From contig JAILZT010000001.1 in the NCBI GenBank assembly GCA_023512345.1, forward strand, positions 478,084 through 542,083: a DNA stretch of 64,000 nt. The letters are read 5' to 3'. Both the position numbers and the translations under genes were made by a program. The notes under the pieces are model-generated. The model saw nothing but the letters and a program-made list of their open reading frames with translations, was not told where the DNA came from and made no database searches. This document shows, one piece after another, positions 1-9,360 of the stretch. Every line of letters starts with the position of its first letter. The first letter of the stretch is position 1. The DNA is from Paenibacillus sp. (GTDB lineage Bacteria > Bacillota > Bacilli > Paenibacillales > Paenibacillaceae).

Positions 1-783
1 GATGCCTCTCCTGTTCCTGTATTGCCTACCCTTTCAGGTTCGGGCTCTCCTCAACCTAGCAAGCAAGCTGGACGCAGCATCGTTATTACCGGGCAAGATA
101 TGTCGCTGGATATTTTGGCAACGTATTTGGAACGCAGCATGCCTGCTGACCGTCCGCTTCGTTCCTACGCCGGGAGTTTGGACAGCCTGATTGCTATGTA
201 CCATGGAGAATCGGATATTGTTAGTACACATTTGCTGGATGGAGATACGGGCGAGTACAATCTCCCTTACATCCGCAAGCTGCTAGTAGGATTCCCGTAT
301 ATTGTTATTCACATGCTTGCGCGGAGTGCCGGATTCTACGTACAGAAAGGCAACCCTAAAGGAATCACATCCTGGGCTCATTTGCAGCAGAAGGGACTAA
401 CACTTATTAATCGGGAGAGGGGGTCAGGCGCTCGTGTGCTGCTCGATGAACAGCTGCGATTGCTTGGAATTTCTCCTGCGAGCCTGATTGGTTATGAATC
501 CGAAGAGAATAGTCATCTGGCGGTAGCCGGAAAAGTAGCTCGGGGGGAAGCTGATATTGGCATAGGCATAGAGAAAGCTGCTAAAATTGTAGATGGCGTC
601 GAGTTCATTCCACTGATCCAAGAGAAATACGACCTGGTCATGTTAAAGAAACCGGAGAACAGGGCTTGGATTCATTCGGTGATTGAAATTTTGCGCTCAA
701 CCCCTTTTCGCAGCGAGCTGAGCTCCATACATGGTTATGACCTTAGTGAATCGGGAAATGTTGTCTATGAAACGTTAGAATAA
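1..783 (+). CDS. PBP-like molybdate-sensing regulator, C-terminal part (cut by window edge)
   Basis: The frame is open to the left edge, so the N-terminus lies outside the window. What remains is a periplasmic-binding-protein-like domain (PBP_like, as in the YvgK family of Bacillus): a region beginning GQDMSLDILATYLE, an ERGSGARVLLD segment typical of the ligand cleft, and a GEADIGIGIEKAAK segment near the C-terminus. In this family a DNA-binding HTH of excisionase/MerR type usually precedes the domain; that part is not visible here. Known relatives are encoded beside molybdate transport genes, and modA/modB do occur in this window about 15 kb away. A role in sensing molybdate or a related oxyanion is inference. 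Confidence 0.75.
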   Translation, partial: DASPVPVLPTLSGSGSPQPSKQAGRSIVITGQDMSLDILATYLERSMPADRPLRSYAGSLDSLIAMYHGESDIVSTHLLDGDTGEYNLPYIRKLLVGFPYIVIHMLARSAGFYVQKGNPKGITSWAHLQQKGLTLINRERGSGARVLLDEQLRLLGISPASLIGYESEENSHLAVAGKVARGEADIGIGIEKAAKIVDGVEFIPLIQEKYDLVMLKKPENRAWIHSVIEILRSTPFRSELSSIHGYDLSESGNVVYETLE

Positions 784-800
784 TAGATTAAAGGAGATGA

Positions 801-1214
801 ATGATAATGAAAGTTCAACTGGAAGGCATTACCCTGCTATCAAACGATGTATCCCGATTGGCACAGTTTTACCGAGATGTGATGGGTTTCCACTGCCTGG
901 TCGATGAGAGCCACTACGCGGAATTCGAGAACGAAGGCGTGCGTCTGGGCATTTGTTTGAATGCATTGATGGCAGAAAATACGAACAATCACGAATCGTT
1001 TATCGAAGATCGAAAGGGACAAGCAGTCGAATTGAATTTCCAATTGGAATCACCGGAACAAGTCCACCAGGTATACGACGAGCTCGTCCGTAAGGGAGCA
1101 ACCCCGATTACCTCCCCTCAAGTGAAGTCATGGGGACACACAACTGGCTTTTTTGCAGATCCGGACGGCAACATTCATTCCCTCTTTGCGCTCAATCCAC
1201 CTTCAGAGGTATAG
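801..1214 (+). CDS. VOC family (glyoxalase/bleomycin-resistance fold) protein
   Basis: A single-domain VOC protein of about 137 residues made of two beta-alpha-beta-beta-beta modules. The first module starts with LEGITLLSNDVSRLAQFYRD, and the C-terminal module contains GHTTGFFADPDGN, the usual metal/substrate-edge signature 'F.DPDGN'. Such proteins are small metal-dependent lyases, isomerases or resistance proteins; the substrate cannot be read from the sequence. The SD AAAGGAG stands just before two possible ATG starts (801 and 807) in the same frame; I give the first, although spacing slightly favours 807. The gene lies 17 bp after the PBP-like gene and may be cotranscribed with it. Confidence 0.8.
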   Translation: MIMKVQLEGITLLSNDVSRLAQFYRDVMGFHCLVDESHYAEFENEGVRLGICLNALMAENTNNHESFIEDRKGQAVELNFQLESPEQVHQVYDELVRKGATPITSPQVKSWGHTTGFFADPDGNIHSLFALNPPSEV

Positions 1215-1267
1215 TGCTGAAGAGTCTGCCTCATATCTATCTGAAGATCTAAAACTAAAGTTTGCTC

Positions 1268-1317
1268 AAAAAAGACAGTCAATGACTTCAGTTAAAAAGT
1301 CTTTGACTGTCTTTTTT
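1268..1317. terminator. Bidirectional intrinsic terminator
   Basis: A near-perfect inverted repeat of about 21 bp arms (AAAAAAGACAGTCAATGACTT against its complement, one mismatch) with an A run on the left and a T run on the right. It sits between the VOC gene and the convergent methyltransferase gene and can stop transcripts from both sides. Confidence 0.85.
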
Positions 1318-1326
1318 GGATATGGA

Positions 1327-2172
1327 TTATTCTTTTCTTGCAAGAACACATAGCGTATCATGCTCTTCATTAAATGGATTACCAGAGAAGCTGTTATAAC
1401 ATTCTATATTATCAAACCCGTTTTTGAGTAAAATAGAGCAAATCTCATCTTTTGTATAAGTTTTATCCCATAGGTTGTAAACCTCAAAGCGATTAGTTTC
1501 ATCCAAAATGATATATTGGCTCAAATGTGTCCCTGAGTCTTTGTACCAGTAATTGGAGTTCAAACATAAATGGGATATCGGTCTCCAAAACCCTCCAATT
1601 GATGTACTCCACGTCTTTGTCTCTTCATGGTTAATGTACTTTTGTGGACGGAATACATCAAATACAAAAGTTCCCCCAGGTTTTAAAGCATGATAAATCT
1701 TCGTAAGCAATTTATTTCTACTCAACTCGTCTAAGACCCCAAAGTCGCAGTAAATCATTAAGATGACGTCGTATTTATTGGGATACATATATGAAATATA
1801 ATTTTCGTGCACGTAAGCGATATTAAGGTTGTTAACAGACGCTTGTTCTCTAGCATACTCAATTGACAGTTTTGAAAAATCAATGCCTGTTACTTTATAA
1901 CCTAACTTCGCCAAACGCTGTGTATAGAGCCCCGGTCCACATCCTAAGTCAAGAATTTCTTTTACCCGATTTTGTTGACATAAGTAATGATCAATCCAAT
2001 CAATAGCTGCATCAATTACTTCCGGTCTCCGGCTTGCTGCATCCGATGCTGGATCTAGATGTGATGCTAATAATTGACGAGATATATGATCATCTATCCA
2101 CATTTGTGAGGTTCCTTCTTGGAAAAGACCCGGTTTTCCATTCTCCTGAAGCAGTTTAGTTATCATTACCAT
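1327..2172 (-). CDS. Class I SAM-dependent methyltransferase
   Basis: Rossmann-fold methyltransferase of about 281 residues. Motif I is ILDLGCGPGLYTQRLA (around residues 97-112), followed by the acidic motif II end VTGIDFSKLSIEYA, and a motif IV-like segment YDVILMIYCDFG. A large C-terminal beta extension (VFDVFRPQKY onward) fits the Methyltransf_25/11 families acting on small molecules. The target is unknown. SD AGGAG precedes ATG 2172 by 4 bases and in-frame ATG 2166 by 10, so the start could be either. It is transcribed alone and converges on the VOC gene across the shared terminator. Confidence 0.8.
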   Translation of the reverse strand: MVMITKLLQENGKPGLFQEGTSQMWIDDHISRQLLASHLDPASDAASRRPEVIDAAIDWIDHYLCQQNRVKEILDLGCGPGLYTQRLAKLGYKVTGIDFSKLSIEYAREQASVNNLNIAYVHENYISYMYPNKYDVILMIYCDFGVLDELSRNKLLTKIYHALKPGGTFVFDVFRPQKYINHEETKTWSTSIGGFWRPISHLCLNSNYWYKDSGTHLSQYIILDETNRFEVYNLWDKTYTKDEICSILLKNGFDNIECYNSFSGNPFNEEHDTLCVLARKE

Positions 2173-2359
2173 TCAACTCCTGTTTACCTTCATTAATTAT
2201 ATTGTATCATCCAAACAGGATTGAAAAAGGTAAATAACAATTATAGATAAACTGGTACAGTCTGAATTTTAATCATAACCACCTTCAGAAGTTACTTGGC
2301 GTTTTGAAATTGAAATCATTTGGCATTTATAAAATGTTCTATCTTCCGGTTTACAGTTT

Positions 2360-3676
2360 TTACTTTTTGATAGGAATAGATATTGTCTTGTCGTAGGTTT
2401 TAATATAGTCAAATCCATCCAGCAGTAGGAGATCCGGTTTCTCCATTGTGTTAAAAGAATACGTCTGTTCCCAGAGGATGTTACCGTTTTTCAGATCCCA
2501 CGGACGTGACAAAGAAATTGAGGATACGGGAACTACGATATCACCAGCTTGAACGGATAAATTTTTCGTATCCAAGAATGTAAATTGTTTTCTGGAGATA
2601 ACAATATCATAACCTGTATCGGTTTTTGTGACGCTTCGAATCCATACCTTTTCATCCCCCAATTGGATGGATAGGTCTGAGGGTGAGGCTAGAGAGATGG
2701 GTTCTTCTACTTTCTGATATCCGGGGAAATTTTCGAGTACAAGTTCAAGGGTCTCTATCTTATCTGTCGGAAGCACATCAAATTCAAGTTCAAATCCCGC
2801 GATGCCCTCCTCAATGAAACGTTCCCCCCGCATTCCCCATGACTTCACTTCTGCTCCATTCAAATAAAGCTTTATTTCACCTGGAAATCTCGGGTATCCC
2901 TCATAATCCATTTCATAATATCCCTTCACAATGGTTGTAGTTGGTGAGGCTGTAATGGAGTCAAAGTGGACAATCCCCTGATCGACAGGAACGGATTTTG
3001 AAATGTCCTCTTCTTTAAACATACTCTTCATCGCTTTATTTGCTTCAAACTTGAAGGAGATAGGGTAGGATACCCTTTCCCCACTATCCAGCCACTCATA
3101 GAATGTAACGGTTAATGTTCTGGAGAATGGACTAACCGGTTCGAATTTAGATATTCCCTCGTAATGGGTCTCGTCTTTGCTACTGTCACCACCTCCTCCT
3201 CTCATGTCTGAATCTGTCAAAAACCCTTGCACTTTATACACGTTGTATCGAAATGATCTACTCTCATTAAATATGGAACCTGCGGGCCGATCAATGGTGT
3301 AATACATTAGCAATGCGTTATCGTCTGCAATAACTCCATTAATGGTAATGACAGTGCCGTCATCAAGCGTTTTGCTTTTGTTAACCGTTTGACCGTATCC
3401 TTGCTCTGCCACTTCAGAAAAGCTTAGGTAGCCCAGATCCGATTTATTTAATAACTTAGCTCCGTAATAAGCAAATGCAGGATATTGATAAGTTCCGACT
3501 ATCAGAAGGAGTGCTGCAGCTGATGAGGCAACCCATGTTATCGCTCTATTTATGTTTCTTTTCTTAGTAGGAACACGCTCAAGTGCGCTTCGAAGTCTGC
3601 CCTCAAGTTCTGACGGAGCCTGCACGGTATTCAAGGTCTGTTTGTGCTCCAGTATTCTCTCTTCGATCGTTGTCAT
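2360..3676 (-). CDS. DUF4179-type anti-sigma factor, membrane-anchored
   Basis: About 438 residues: a short cytoplasmic region with ERILEHKQTLNTVQAPSELE, one transmembrane helix near residues 47-67 (AITWVASSAAALLLIVGTYQ), then a long extracytoplasmic DUF4179-like region. The neighbouring ECF sigma gene lies just upstream and overlaps this gene by 74 bp, the usual sigma/anti-sigma coupling, so it probably sequesters that sigma factor at the membrane. I choose ATG 3676 because a near-perfect SD, GGAGGTGATC, sits 8 bases upstream; an in-frame GTG three codons earlier lies within that SD. The inducing signal is not visible. Confidence 0.8.
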   Translation of the reverse strand: MTTIEERILEHKQTLNTVQAPSELEGRLRSALERVPTKKRNINRAITWVASSAAALLLIVGTYQYPAFAYYGAKLLNKSDLGYLSFSEVAEQGYGQTVNKSKTLDDGTVITINGVIADDNALLMYYTIDRPAGSIFNESRSFRYNVYKVQGFLTDSDMRGGGGDSSKDETHYEGISKFEPVSPFSRTLTVTFYEWLDSGERVSYPISFKFEANKAMKSMFKEEDISKSVPVDQGIVHFDSITASPTTTIVKGYYEMDYEGYPRFPGEIKLYLNGAEVKSWGMRGERFIEEGIAGFELEFDVLPTDKIETLELVLENFPGYQKVEEPISLASPSDLSIQLGDEKVWIRSVTKTDTGYDIVISRKQFTFLDTKNLSVQAGDIVVPVSSISLSRPWDLKNGNILWEQTYSFNTMEKPDLLLLDGFDYIKTYDKTISIPIKK

Positions 3677-4205
3677 AACGATCACCTCCGATCATGGCTT
3701 TCAGTTTTTGTTTGGCCTGCGAAATTCTTGATTTAATGGTGCCAACCGGTGCATCAGTCATATCCGCAATCGTCTGATACGGAAGATCATGTATGTAACG
3801 AAGTTCAATCGCTTCCCTTTGCTGTACATTCAGATGAGAGAGCAGCACCTGCATATCCATCTCAGACTCTGTATTACGATATGGATTATCGTCAGTTAAT
3901 GCAGCAAGTGATGGTTCTTGCTCGTCTCCCAGTGGGAGAAGACGTTCATTTTTACGGAGCATTGTTTTGCAACGATTGACGAGAATGGTTTTACTCCAGC
4001 TATAGAAGGCCTCTCCTTTTTTCAATTGATCCAGCTTCTCATAGAGCGTAACAATCATGTCCTCCATAGCATCCATCGCGTCATGTTCATTTCTCATGTA
4101 GCTATAGGCAAGACGATAATAAGCGTCCTGTTCGGCTATGATTAGTTGTAACAAAGCTTCCTTGTTGCCTTTTTGAGCTTGTTTGACAAGACGGCTTACA
4201 TTCAT
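3603..4205 (-). CDS. ECF sigma-70 family RNA polymerase sigma factor
   Basis: About 200 residues with sigma region 2 (DAYYRLAYSYMRNEHDAMDA and the following YSWSKTILVNRCK) and region 4 (QQREAIELRYIHDLPYQTIA with helix-turn-helix GTIKSRISQAKQKLK). It resembles the SigV/SigM-type ECF factors of Bacillus that act with a membrane anti-sigma. The start is set at MNVSRLVKQAQ because AAAAGGGGTG stands 6 bases before that ATG; a longer frame of 24 further codons has no better site. It is translationally coupled to the anti-sigma gene. ECF operons are usually autoregulated, but I did not identify the promoter. Confidence 0.85.
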   Translation of the reverse strand: MNVSRLVKQAQKGNKEALLQLIIAEQDAYYRLAYSYMRNEHDAMDAMEDMIVTLYEKLDQLKKGEAFYSWSKTILVNRCKTMLRKNERLLPLGDEQEPSLAALTDDNPYRNTESEMDMQVLLSHLNVQQREAIELRYIHDLPYQTIADMTDAPVGTIKSRISQAKQKLKAMIGGDRYDNDRRENTGAQTDLEYRAGSVRT

Positions 4206-4346
4206 GGTCTCACCCCTTTTCATAGATAAGAGATCGCAGAGGATATTAAAGTTCATTATGTACAAAAAAATCTCCACAACCAGGTCAAAGGGAAGTTATC
4301 CTATCCCAAGAAGGTTGCGGAGGTATATGAAATCAATATTCTCTAT

Positions 4347-4535
4347 TTAAGATTTTTGGGCAAAGCATAGCCCTTTCTCTTTAAGAGCAACATTCAGTAT
4401 TCTCACTGCTTTCGGTCCAACTCCATGAATCTTCAAAATATCTGATTCCGTAACTTTTGTAAACTGCTCCAGTCTATCAAATCCAGCGTTATGGAGTGCT
4501 CGATCTGCGGGCTTACTAATCTTAGGCAGGTCCAT
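4347..4535 (-). CDS. Small helix-hairpin-helix DNA-binding protein
   Basis: A 62-residue protein made almost entirely of a helix-hairpin-helix fold related to the RNA polymerase alpha C-terminal domain: PKISKPADRALHNAGFDRLE, then the hairpin LKIHGVGPKAVRILN. HhH motifs bind DNA backbone without strong sequence specificity. I use ATG 4535 rather than the upstream in-frame ATG because GAGAGGAG lies 7 bases before it and overlaps the longer reading. It lies 34 bp downstream of the aldo/keto reductase gene on the same strand and could be cotranscribed. Function beyond DNA binding is unknown. Confidence 0.75.
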   Translation of the reverse strand: MDLPKISKPADRALHNAGFDRLEQFTKVTESDILKIHGVGPKAVRILNVALKEKGLCFAQKS

Positions 4536-4569
4536 GATTATACTCCTCTCACTCATATCAAATTGTCAT

Positions 4570-5556
4570 TTAGATCGAAATAGGACCCACAATCGGATGA
4601 GGAACATACGGCTCTTCCAGTGATGCAATTTCTTCAGGAGTTAACGTAATAGAAAGAGCAGCTACAGCATCTTCGAGATGAGACATTTTCGTAGCACCGA
4701 TAATGGGAGCTGTTATTGGTTCTTTCTGTAACAACCAAGCAAGTGCAATCTGAGCTCGGGGAACACCATGTGTGTCAGCGATTGCTGCAACCCGTTCTAC
4801 AATCAATCGGTCAGTATTTGCAGTCGCATCGTATTTAGATTTCTGAACTTGGTCGGTTTCAGATCGATGTGTGGTTTCCGACCAATCACGCGTCAATCTT
4901 CCTGATGCGAGCGGGCTATATGGAATAACACCGATCTTTTCTTCCTTACACAGCGGCAGCATTTCCCTTTCCTCTTCACGGTATATGAGGTTTAAATGAT
5001 TCTGCATCGATACAAATCGAGTCCATCCATGATTCTCAGCTACATGTAACGCCTTTAGAAACTGCCATGCATACATGGCAGAAGCACCAATGTATCTTGC
5101 TTTCCCAGCCTTAACAACATCATGTAATGCTTCCATCGTCTCTTCAATAGGCGTATTGTAGTCCCAGCGGTGAATTTGGTACAGATCAACATAATCCGTT
5201 CCCAGTCTCTTAAGACTCTTATCTATTTCACTCATGATTGCCTTTCGGGAAAGACCAGCACCATTTGGACCTTCATGCATACGAAAATGAACTTTGGTCG
5301 CTAAGACTATTTCATCTCGATTGGCATAATCCTTTAAGGCTCGTCCAACAATTTCCTCACTTGTTCCATCTGAATATACATTCGCCGTATCAAAAAAATT
5401 GATTCCCTTATCAAGGGCTTGTTTAATAATTGGGCGACTCCGATCTTCATCAAGGACCCATTGATGAACCCATCGCGCTGCTTCACCAAAGCTCATACAA
5501 CCAAGACAAAGCCGAGAGACATCCAAGCCTGTGTTTCCGAGTTTCACATATTCCAT
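4570..5556 (-). CDS. Aldo/keto reductase
   Basis: About 328 residues with the full AKR (beta/alpha)8 barrel. Visible are the N-terminal VKLGNTGLDVSRLCLGCMSF, the catalytic Asp/Tyr segment FFDTANVYSDGTSEE, the catalytic lysine strand VLATKVHF, the LYQIHRWD region carrying the active-site histidine, and the NADPH-binding C-terminal IIGATKMSHLEDAV. The family reduces carbonyl compounds with NADPH; the substrate is not deducible. An SD GAGGA lies 8 bases before ATG 5556, and an upstream TTG in frame has no SD. It may share a transcript with the small HhH gene downstream. Confidence 0.85.
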   Translation of the reverse strand: MEYVKLGNTGLDVSRLCLGCMSFGEAARWVHQWVLDEDRSRPIIKQALDKGINFFDTANVYSDGTSEEIVGRALKDYANRDEIVLATKVHFRMHEGPNGAGLSRKAIMSEIDKSLKRLGTDYVDLYQIHRWDYNTPIEETMEALHDVVKAGKARYIGASAMYAWQFLKALHVAENHGWTRFVSMQNHLNLIYREEEREMLPLCKEEKIGVIPYSPLASGRLTRDWSETTHRSETDQVQKSKYDATANTDRLIVERVAAIADTHGVPRAQIALAWLLQKEPITAPIIGATKMSHLEDAVAALSITLTPEEIASLEEPYVPHPIVGPISI

Positions 5557-5674
5557 TTGATTGTTCCTCACTTTCAAATTAGATATTTTTTCCTTTACAT
5601 GTATTCTACTCCTTGAAGTGAACTTTAAGGCAAGCGTTTGAAATCTTCCCTGCTCTCGTCAATCTTTCACTGAT

Positions 5675-6064
5675 TCACTTGTTCTTCCTAACCCGTCTAA
5701 TGAAGTTTAAAAACAGAGAAAATACACTAGCCCCTAATCCAAAAAGTGATGCTAACTGTATTCCAGCCTTAACATCACTAGCAGAATTTATCAAAATAAA
5801 CATTGCACCGAATATAGCACCAACAAAAAAATATAATAAGACATGTAAAATCATGTTACGATTTGTGGTCATTTTATCTATATAGAATGAAACAGGAGTC
5901 GCAAAGAAGAGGTAAATGCATAACATCACTGTAAAACCGTTAAGGAATTCATTAGCAAATGAATAATACAAAACATCAGCTTCAATATTATTATTTTGAC
6001 TGATCATGGTAAAAACAAGGGAAACTACTAGAGCAGAGAGTACTGAAGCAAGCAGTCTAGTCAA
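5675..6064 (-). CDS. Small four-helix membrane protein, unknown function
   Basis: A 129-residue protein with four hydrophobic segments (about 4-20, 42-57, 73-92 and 101-120) and a basic C-terminal tail FIRRVRKNK. I do not recognise a family. The start is TTG with SD AAGGAGG 11 bases upstream. It is divergent from a MarR-family gene, with a palindrome between them that could be the regulator's operator, so it may be a MarR-controlled gene. That regulatory link is inference. Confidence 0.6.
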   Translation of the reverse strand: MTRLLASVLSALVVSLVFTMISQNNNIEADVLYYSFANEFLNGFTVMLCIYLFFATPVSFYIDKMTTNRNMILHVLLYFFVGAIFGAMFILINSASDVKAGIQLASLFGLGASVFSLFLNFIRRVRKNK

Positions 6065-6146
6065 AGGTAGCTGTTCCTCCTTTTACATAGAATAAATCAT
6101 CAAATGTATTGTTTTATATTACCATAGCAGAACATGATTCCATTTA

Positions 6147-6170
6147 TTTTTGTTGTAAATGCAACAAAAA
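6147..6170. promoter_or_regulatory. 24-bp palindrome, candidate MarR operator
   Basis: A perfect inverted repeat TTTTTGTTG / CAACAAAAA with a 6-base centre, between the divergent membrane-protein gene and the marR-type gene. Its core resembles the TTGTTG-N-CAACAA arrangement bound by MarR-family dimers. It lacks the GC-rich stem of a terminator. Confidence 0.5.
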
Positions 6171-6202
6171 TATTATAGTATTATTTAAAGAAATCTGTAG
6201 AC

Positions 6203-6236
6203 AACAGCGGCCGGAAGTCCAAACATTCACCGCAGT
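6203..6236. repeat. Interspersed intergenic repeat, copy 1
   Basis: A segment of about 34 bp containing CAGCGGCCGGAAGTCC and CATTCACCGCAGT. A second copy in opposite orientation lies at 38656-38689 with three substitutions and one one-base gap. Both copies are intergenic. Function unknown. Confidence 0.6.
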
Positions 6237-6310
6237 GCGACTAAACCTATATTCTAAAAATCTTAAGTTCAATTTATATAGTTAGTACAAGAAAAGATGG
6301 AGATGTATAT

Positions 6311-6763
6311 ATGAAGGAAATCCTACGCGAAATCGGAATCATTGCCAGAGCTCTAGACTCTATAAGTAATATAGAATTCAAAGAATTTGATCTTACAAAA
6401 GGGCAGTATTTGTACCTTGTCCGTATATGTGAAAACCCAGGAATAATTCAAGAAAAGCTAGCTGAAATGATTAAAGTAGACAGAACAACCGCAGCTCGTG
6501 CAATAAAAAACCTTGAAATTAATGGCTTCATTGAAAAGAAAGAGGATGAACATAACAAAAAAATAAAAAAACTGTTTTCAACAGAAAAAGGGAAACGAGT
6601 ATATCCTTTTATTATAAGAGAAAATGATCATTCAAATAGTGTCGCTTTGGAGGGGTTCTCGGAAAGTGAAGCAGAAACCATTCACCACCTGCTGCAAAGA
6701 GTTCGAAAAAATATAGAAATGGACTGGGAATCCGTAAAAAAAGGGAACAAGAGAAATTATTGA
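6311..6763 (+). CDS. MarR family transcriptional regulator
   Basis: A 150-residue winged-helix regulator. The HTH is seen in IIQEKLAEMIKVDRTTAARA, followed by the wing region NLEINGFIEKKEDEHNKK and the C-terminal dimerisation helices. MarR proteins bind palindromes near their own gene and release DNA on ligand binding. The palindrome at 6147-6170, upstream and between divergent genes, is the likely site. GGAGATG supports the start. paiA follows after 30 bp on the same strand, so both may be expressed together. Confidence 0.85.
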   Translation: MKEILREIGIIARALDSISNIEFKEFDLTKGQYLYLVRICENPGIIQEKLAEMIKVDRTTAARAIKNLEINGFIEKKEDEHNKKIKKLFSTEKGKRVYPFIIRENDHSNSVALEGFSESEAETIHHLLQRVRKNIEMDWESVKKGNKRNY

Positions 6764-6793
6764 TTTTATTTTATGTAAAGGAGCTATATTTAA

Positions 6794-7312
<519 letters not shown>

Positions 7313-7333
7313 CATGATGAGAGGAGAATACCT

Positions 7334-7429
7334 ATGTACGCACCTCGCCTTTTGAAATTACGGATATATCAAAAATACAGACGAGCAAAAAGTCTCCTCA
7401 CTCATGAAACAAAATCTCAGATCATCTAA
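7334..7429 (+). pseudogene. Remnant of paiB start, frameshifted and truncated
   Basis: After a good SD (GAGGAG, 7 bases) an ATG opens MYAPRLLK and ends after 31 residues. Moving the frame after the fifth codon gives FEITDISKI, so the two frames together read MYAPR-FEITD, which matches the conserved beginning of PaiB-family proteins (typically MY-P-FEITD). Nothing else of the roughly 200-residue FMN-binding-like protein is present before the terminator at 7470. I read this as the decayed 5' end of a deleted paiB; a chance 31-residue open frame is the alternative. Confidence 0.55.
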
Positions 7430-7469
7430 CTAACAAAAAAAACGATAGTACGATACTTGTTTTCATACG

Positions 7470-7514
7470 ATAAAAGCCATGTCTCCAAAATTCTATTGGA
7501 GACATGGCTTTTAT
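7470..7514. terminator. Bidirectional intrinsic terminator
   Basis: Perfect inverted repeat of about 19 bp (ATAAAAGCCATGTCTCCAA and complement) with a 7-base loop, with A and T runs at its ends. It ends the paiA transcript on the plus strand and the carbohydrate ABC operon on the minus strand. Confidence 0.85.
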
Positions 7515-7563
7515 TCAGAGGATCAAACTATATAAGATGACATGCGTTCCCTCCCGGTATCTT

Positions 7564-8448
7564 TCACTCCTTAACCGACCCCAGAGTTATACCAGTAATG
7601 AAGAAGCGCTGTAGAAATGGATACACTACCAATACCGGAATCATTGCAATGAAAATTTTGGCGGAGTTCAAAGTTCGATTGGACAGCTCACTCATTCGCT
7701 GAATTTGCTCTGCGGTCATGGTATTGGCATCAATAACGACGACCATCTGCTGAATATAGGTCTGCAGTGGATAGTGATCCGCACTGGACATCAGAATCAA
7801 CCCGTTAAAGAACTCATTCCAGTGATACACGATACTAAATAAGGTTACTGTGGCTATGACAGGACCTGCGAGTGGAACAAAGATCTGCAGCATCATTCGC
7901 CAAGGGCCCGCTCCATCCACTAACGCCGCTTCCTCTAACTCCTTTGGCAGATTACGAAAGAAGTTGATTACAAGAATAACACTGAATACCGGAACACTGC
8001 TTCCTAATACAAGCGCCCAGATATTATTAATAAGCCCAAGGGATTTTACTGTCAAATACCAGGGAATCAAACCACCGTTAAAAAGCATTGTGAAGACAAG
8101 AACCCACATTAGCACATTGCGAAACGGCAGTTCCTTAGCATTCTTCGATAAAGGATAGGCCATGAGCAGAATGATCACAAAATTGAGGCCTGCTCCCAGC
8201 ACAACCCGCTGAACGGAAATCCAGAACGAATTAAAAAATTTGGAATCGCCCATGATCTCCTTATAGGAACTGAAATTAAATCCTACCGGCCACAACCCAA
8301 CCCTGCCGGAGCTGGCTGCTGCATTATCACTTAGCGAGACTGCAAGCGTATACCAGATAGGAAGTATACATAAAAGCGCTATACCTGCCAGGAAGATGAT
8401 AAGAAAGATATCGAACAGCCTGGAGCCTGCTGTATTATCTTTTACCAT
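7564..8448 (-). CDS. Carbohydrate ABC transporter permease, LplC type
   Basis: A 294-residue inner-membrane permease of the MalG/LplC class with six predicted helices. The cytoplasmic EAA loop, which docks the ATPase, reads EEAALVDGAGPWRMMLQIFV. The C-terminus FFITGITLGSVKE is typical of the LplC subfamily. It lies 18 bp after the partner permease and is the last gene of the operon. SD AAAGGAG is well placed. No ATPase is encoded in this operon, which is usual for these systems since they share an MsmX-type ATPase (family knowledge). Confidence 0.9.
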   Translation of the reverse strand: MVKDNTAGSRLFDIFLIIFLAGIALLCILPIWYTLAVSLSDNAAASSGRVGLWPVGFNFSSYKEIMGDSKFFNSFWISVQRVVLGAGLNFVIILLMAYPLSKNAKELPFRNVLMWVLVFTMLFNGGLIPWYLTVKSLGLINNIWALVLGSSVPVFSVILVINFFRNLPKELEEAALVDGAGPWRMMLQIFVPLAGPVIATVTLFSIVYHWNEFFNGLILMSSADHYPLQTYIQQMVVVIDANTMTAEQIQRMSELSNRTLNSAKIFIAMIPVLVVYPFLQRFFITGITLGSVKE

Positions 8449-8466
8449 AGAAATAGCTCCTTTGTA

Positions 8467-9360
8467 TTAAAAAATGCGGTAATTGGCAAACTTAGCTGCC
8501 ATGTAATAGGAAGTTGTAATCATTATGAAGCTGACCACAGACTTCAGTAAGCCCATTGCCGTTGCTAAGCTGAATTGTAAATTCACAAGGCCTGTACGAT
8601 ATACCCAAGTATCAATAATATCGCCGCTGGAATAGACAAGCGGGTTATACAGATTGAAGATTTGCTCAAAGCCTGCGTTCAATACATTCCCCAGACTGAG
8701 CACAGAAAGTAAGATGATCGCTGACACGATTCCAGGAATCGTAATGTTTCTCATTCGCTGCAAACGTGATGCCCCATCTATGGCTGCAGCCTCATATAGA
8801 GCTGGATTAATGCTGGTCAAAGCCGCTAAATAGATAATGGTATTAAATCCAAATTCCTTCCACACATCACTCCCCACGACTAAAGCAGGGAATAAATCGG
8901 CTCTGCCAAAAAACAGGATAGGCTTCATATCAAAAAGGGAATTTAACATCTGGTTCACCGGACCTGTATACCCAAATACATCAAGTAAAATCCCCGATAA
9001 AATAACCCATGAGATAAAATGCGGCAGATAAACAATAGTCTGAATCCATCTTTTTAGATAATGGATTCTAAGTTCATTAAGTAATAGAGCAAAGCCTAGG
9101 GGAATAATTAAATTCCCTAATATCTTCATTACGGCGATAAAAAGTGTATTAAAAAGTATGGTTCCACTATCATTAAGCGAGAACATATATCTGAAATTCT
9201 CAAGTCCAACCCACTCGGAGTGAAAAATTCCGAGTCCGGGGTTATAGTCTTGAAAGGCCATTACAATGCCGAACATGGGAACGATACTGAACAAGGTTAG
9301 CCAAATGAAGCCGGGTAGAAGCATTAGGTAATAATGCTTGGCAAATCCCTTGTTGACCAT
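8467..9360 (-). CDS. Carbohydrate ABC transporter permease, LplB type
   Basis: A 297-residue permease of the MalF/LplB class with six helices. The opening KHYYLMLLPGFIWLTLFSIV and the EAA loop YEAAAIDGASRLQRMRNITI are diagnostic. It pairs with the LplC-type permease directly downstream to form the import channel. It follows the solute-binding protein gene by about 90 bp. The SD is moderate (AAGAAGTG). The substrate is probably an oligosaccharide or sugar derivative, judged from family only. Confidence 0.9.
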   Translation of the reverse strand: MVNKGFAKHYYLMLLPGFIWLTLFSIVPMFGIVMAFQDYNPGLGIFHSEWVGLENFRYMFSLNDSGTILFNTLFIAVMKILGNLIIPLGFALLLNELRIHYLKRWIQTIVYLPHFISWVILSGILLDVFGYTGPVNQMLNSLFDMKPILFFGRADLFPALVVGSDVWKEFGFNTIIYLAALTSINPALYEAAAIDGASRLQRMRNITIPGIVSAIILLSVLSLGNVLNAGFEQIFNLYNPLVYSSGDIIDTWVYRTGLVNLQFSLATAMGLLKSVVSFIMITTSYYMAAKFANYRIF

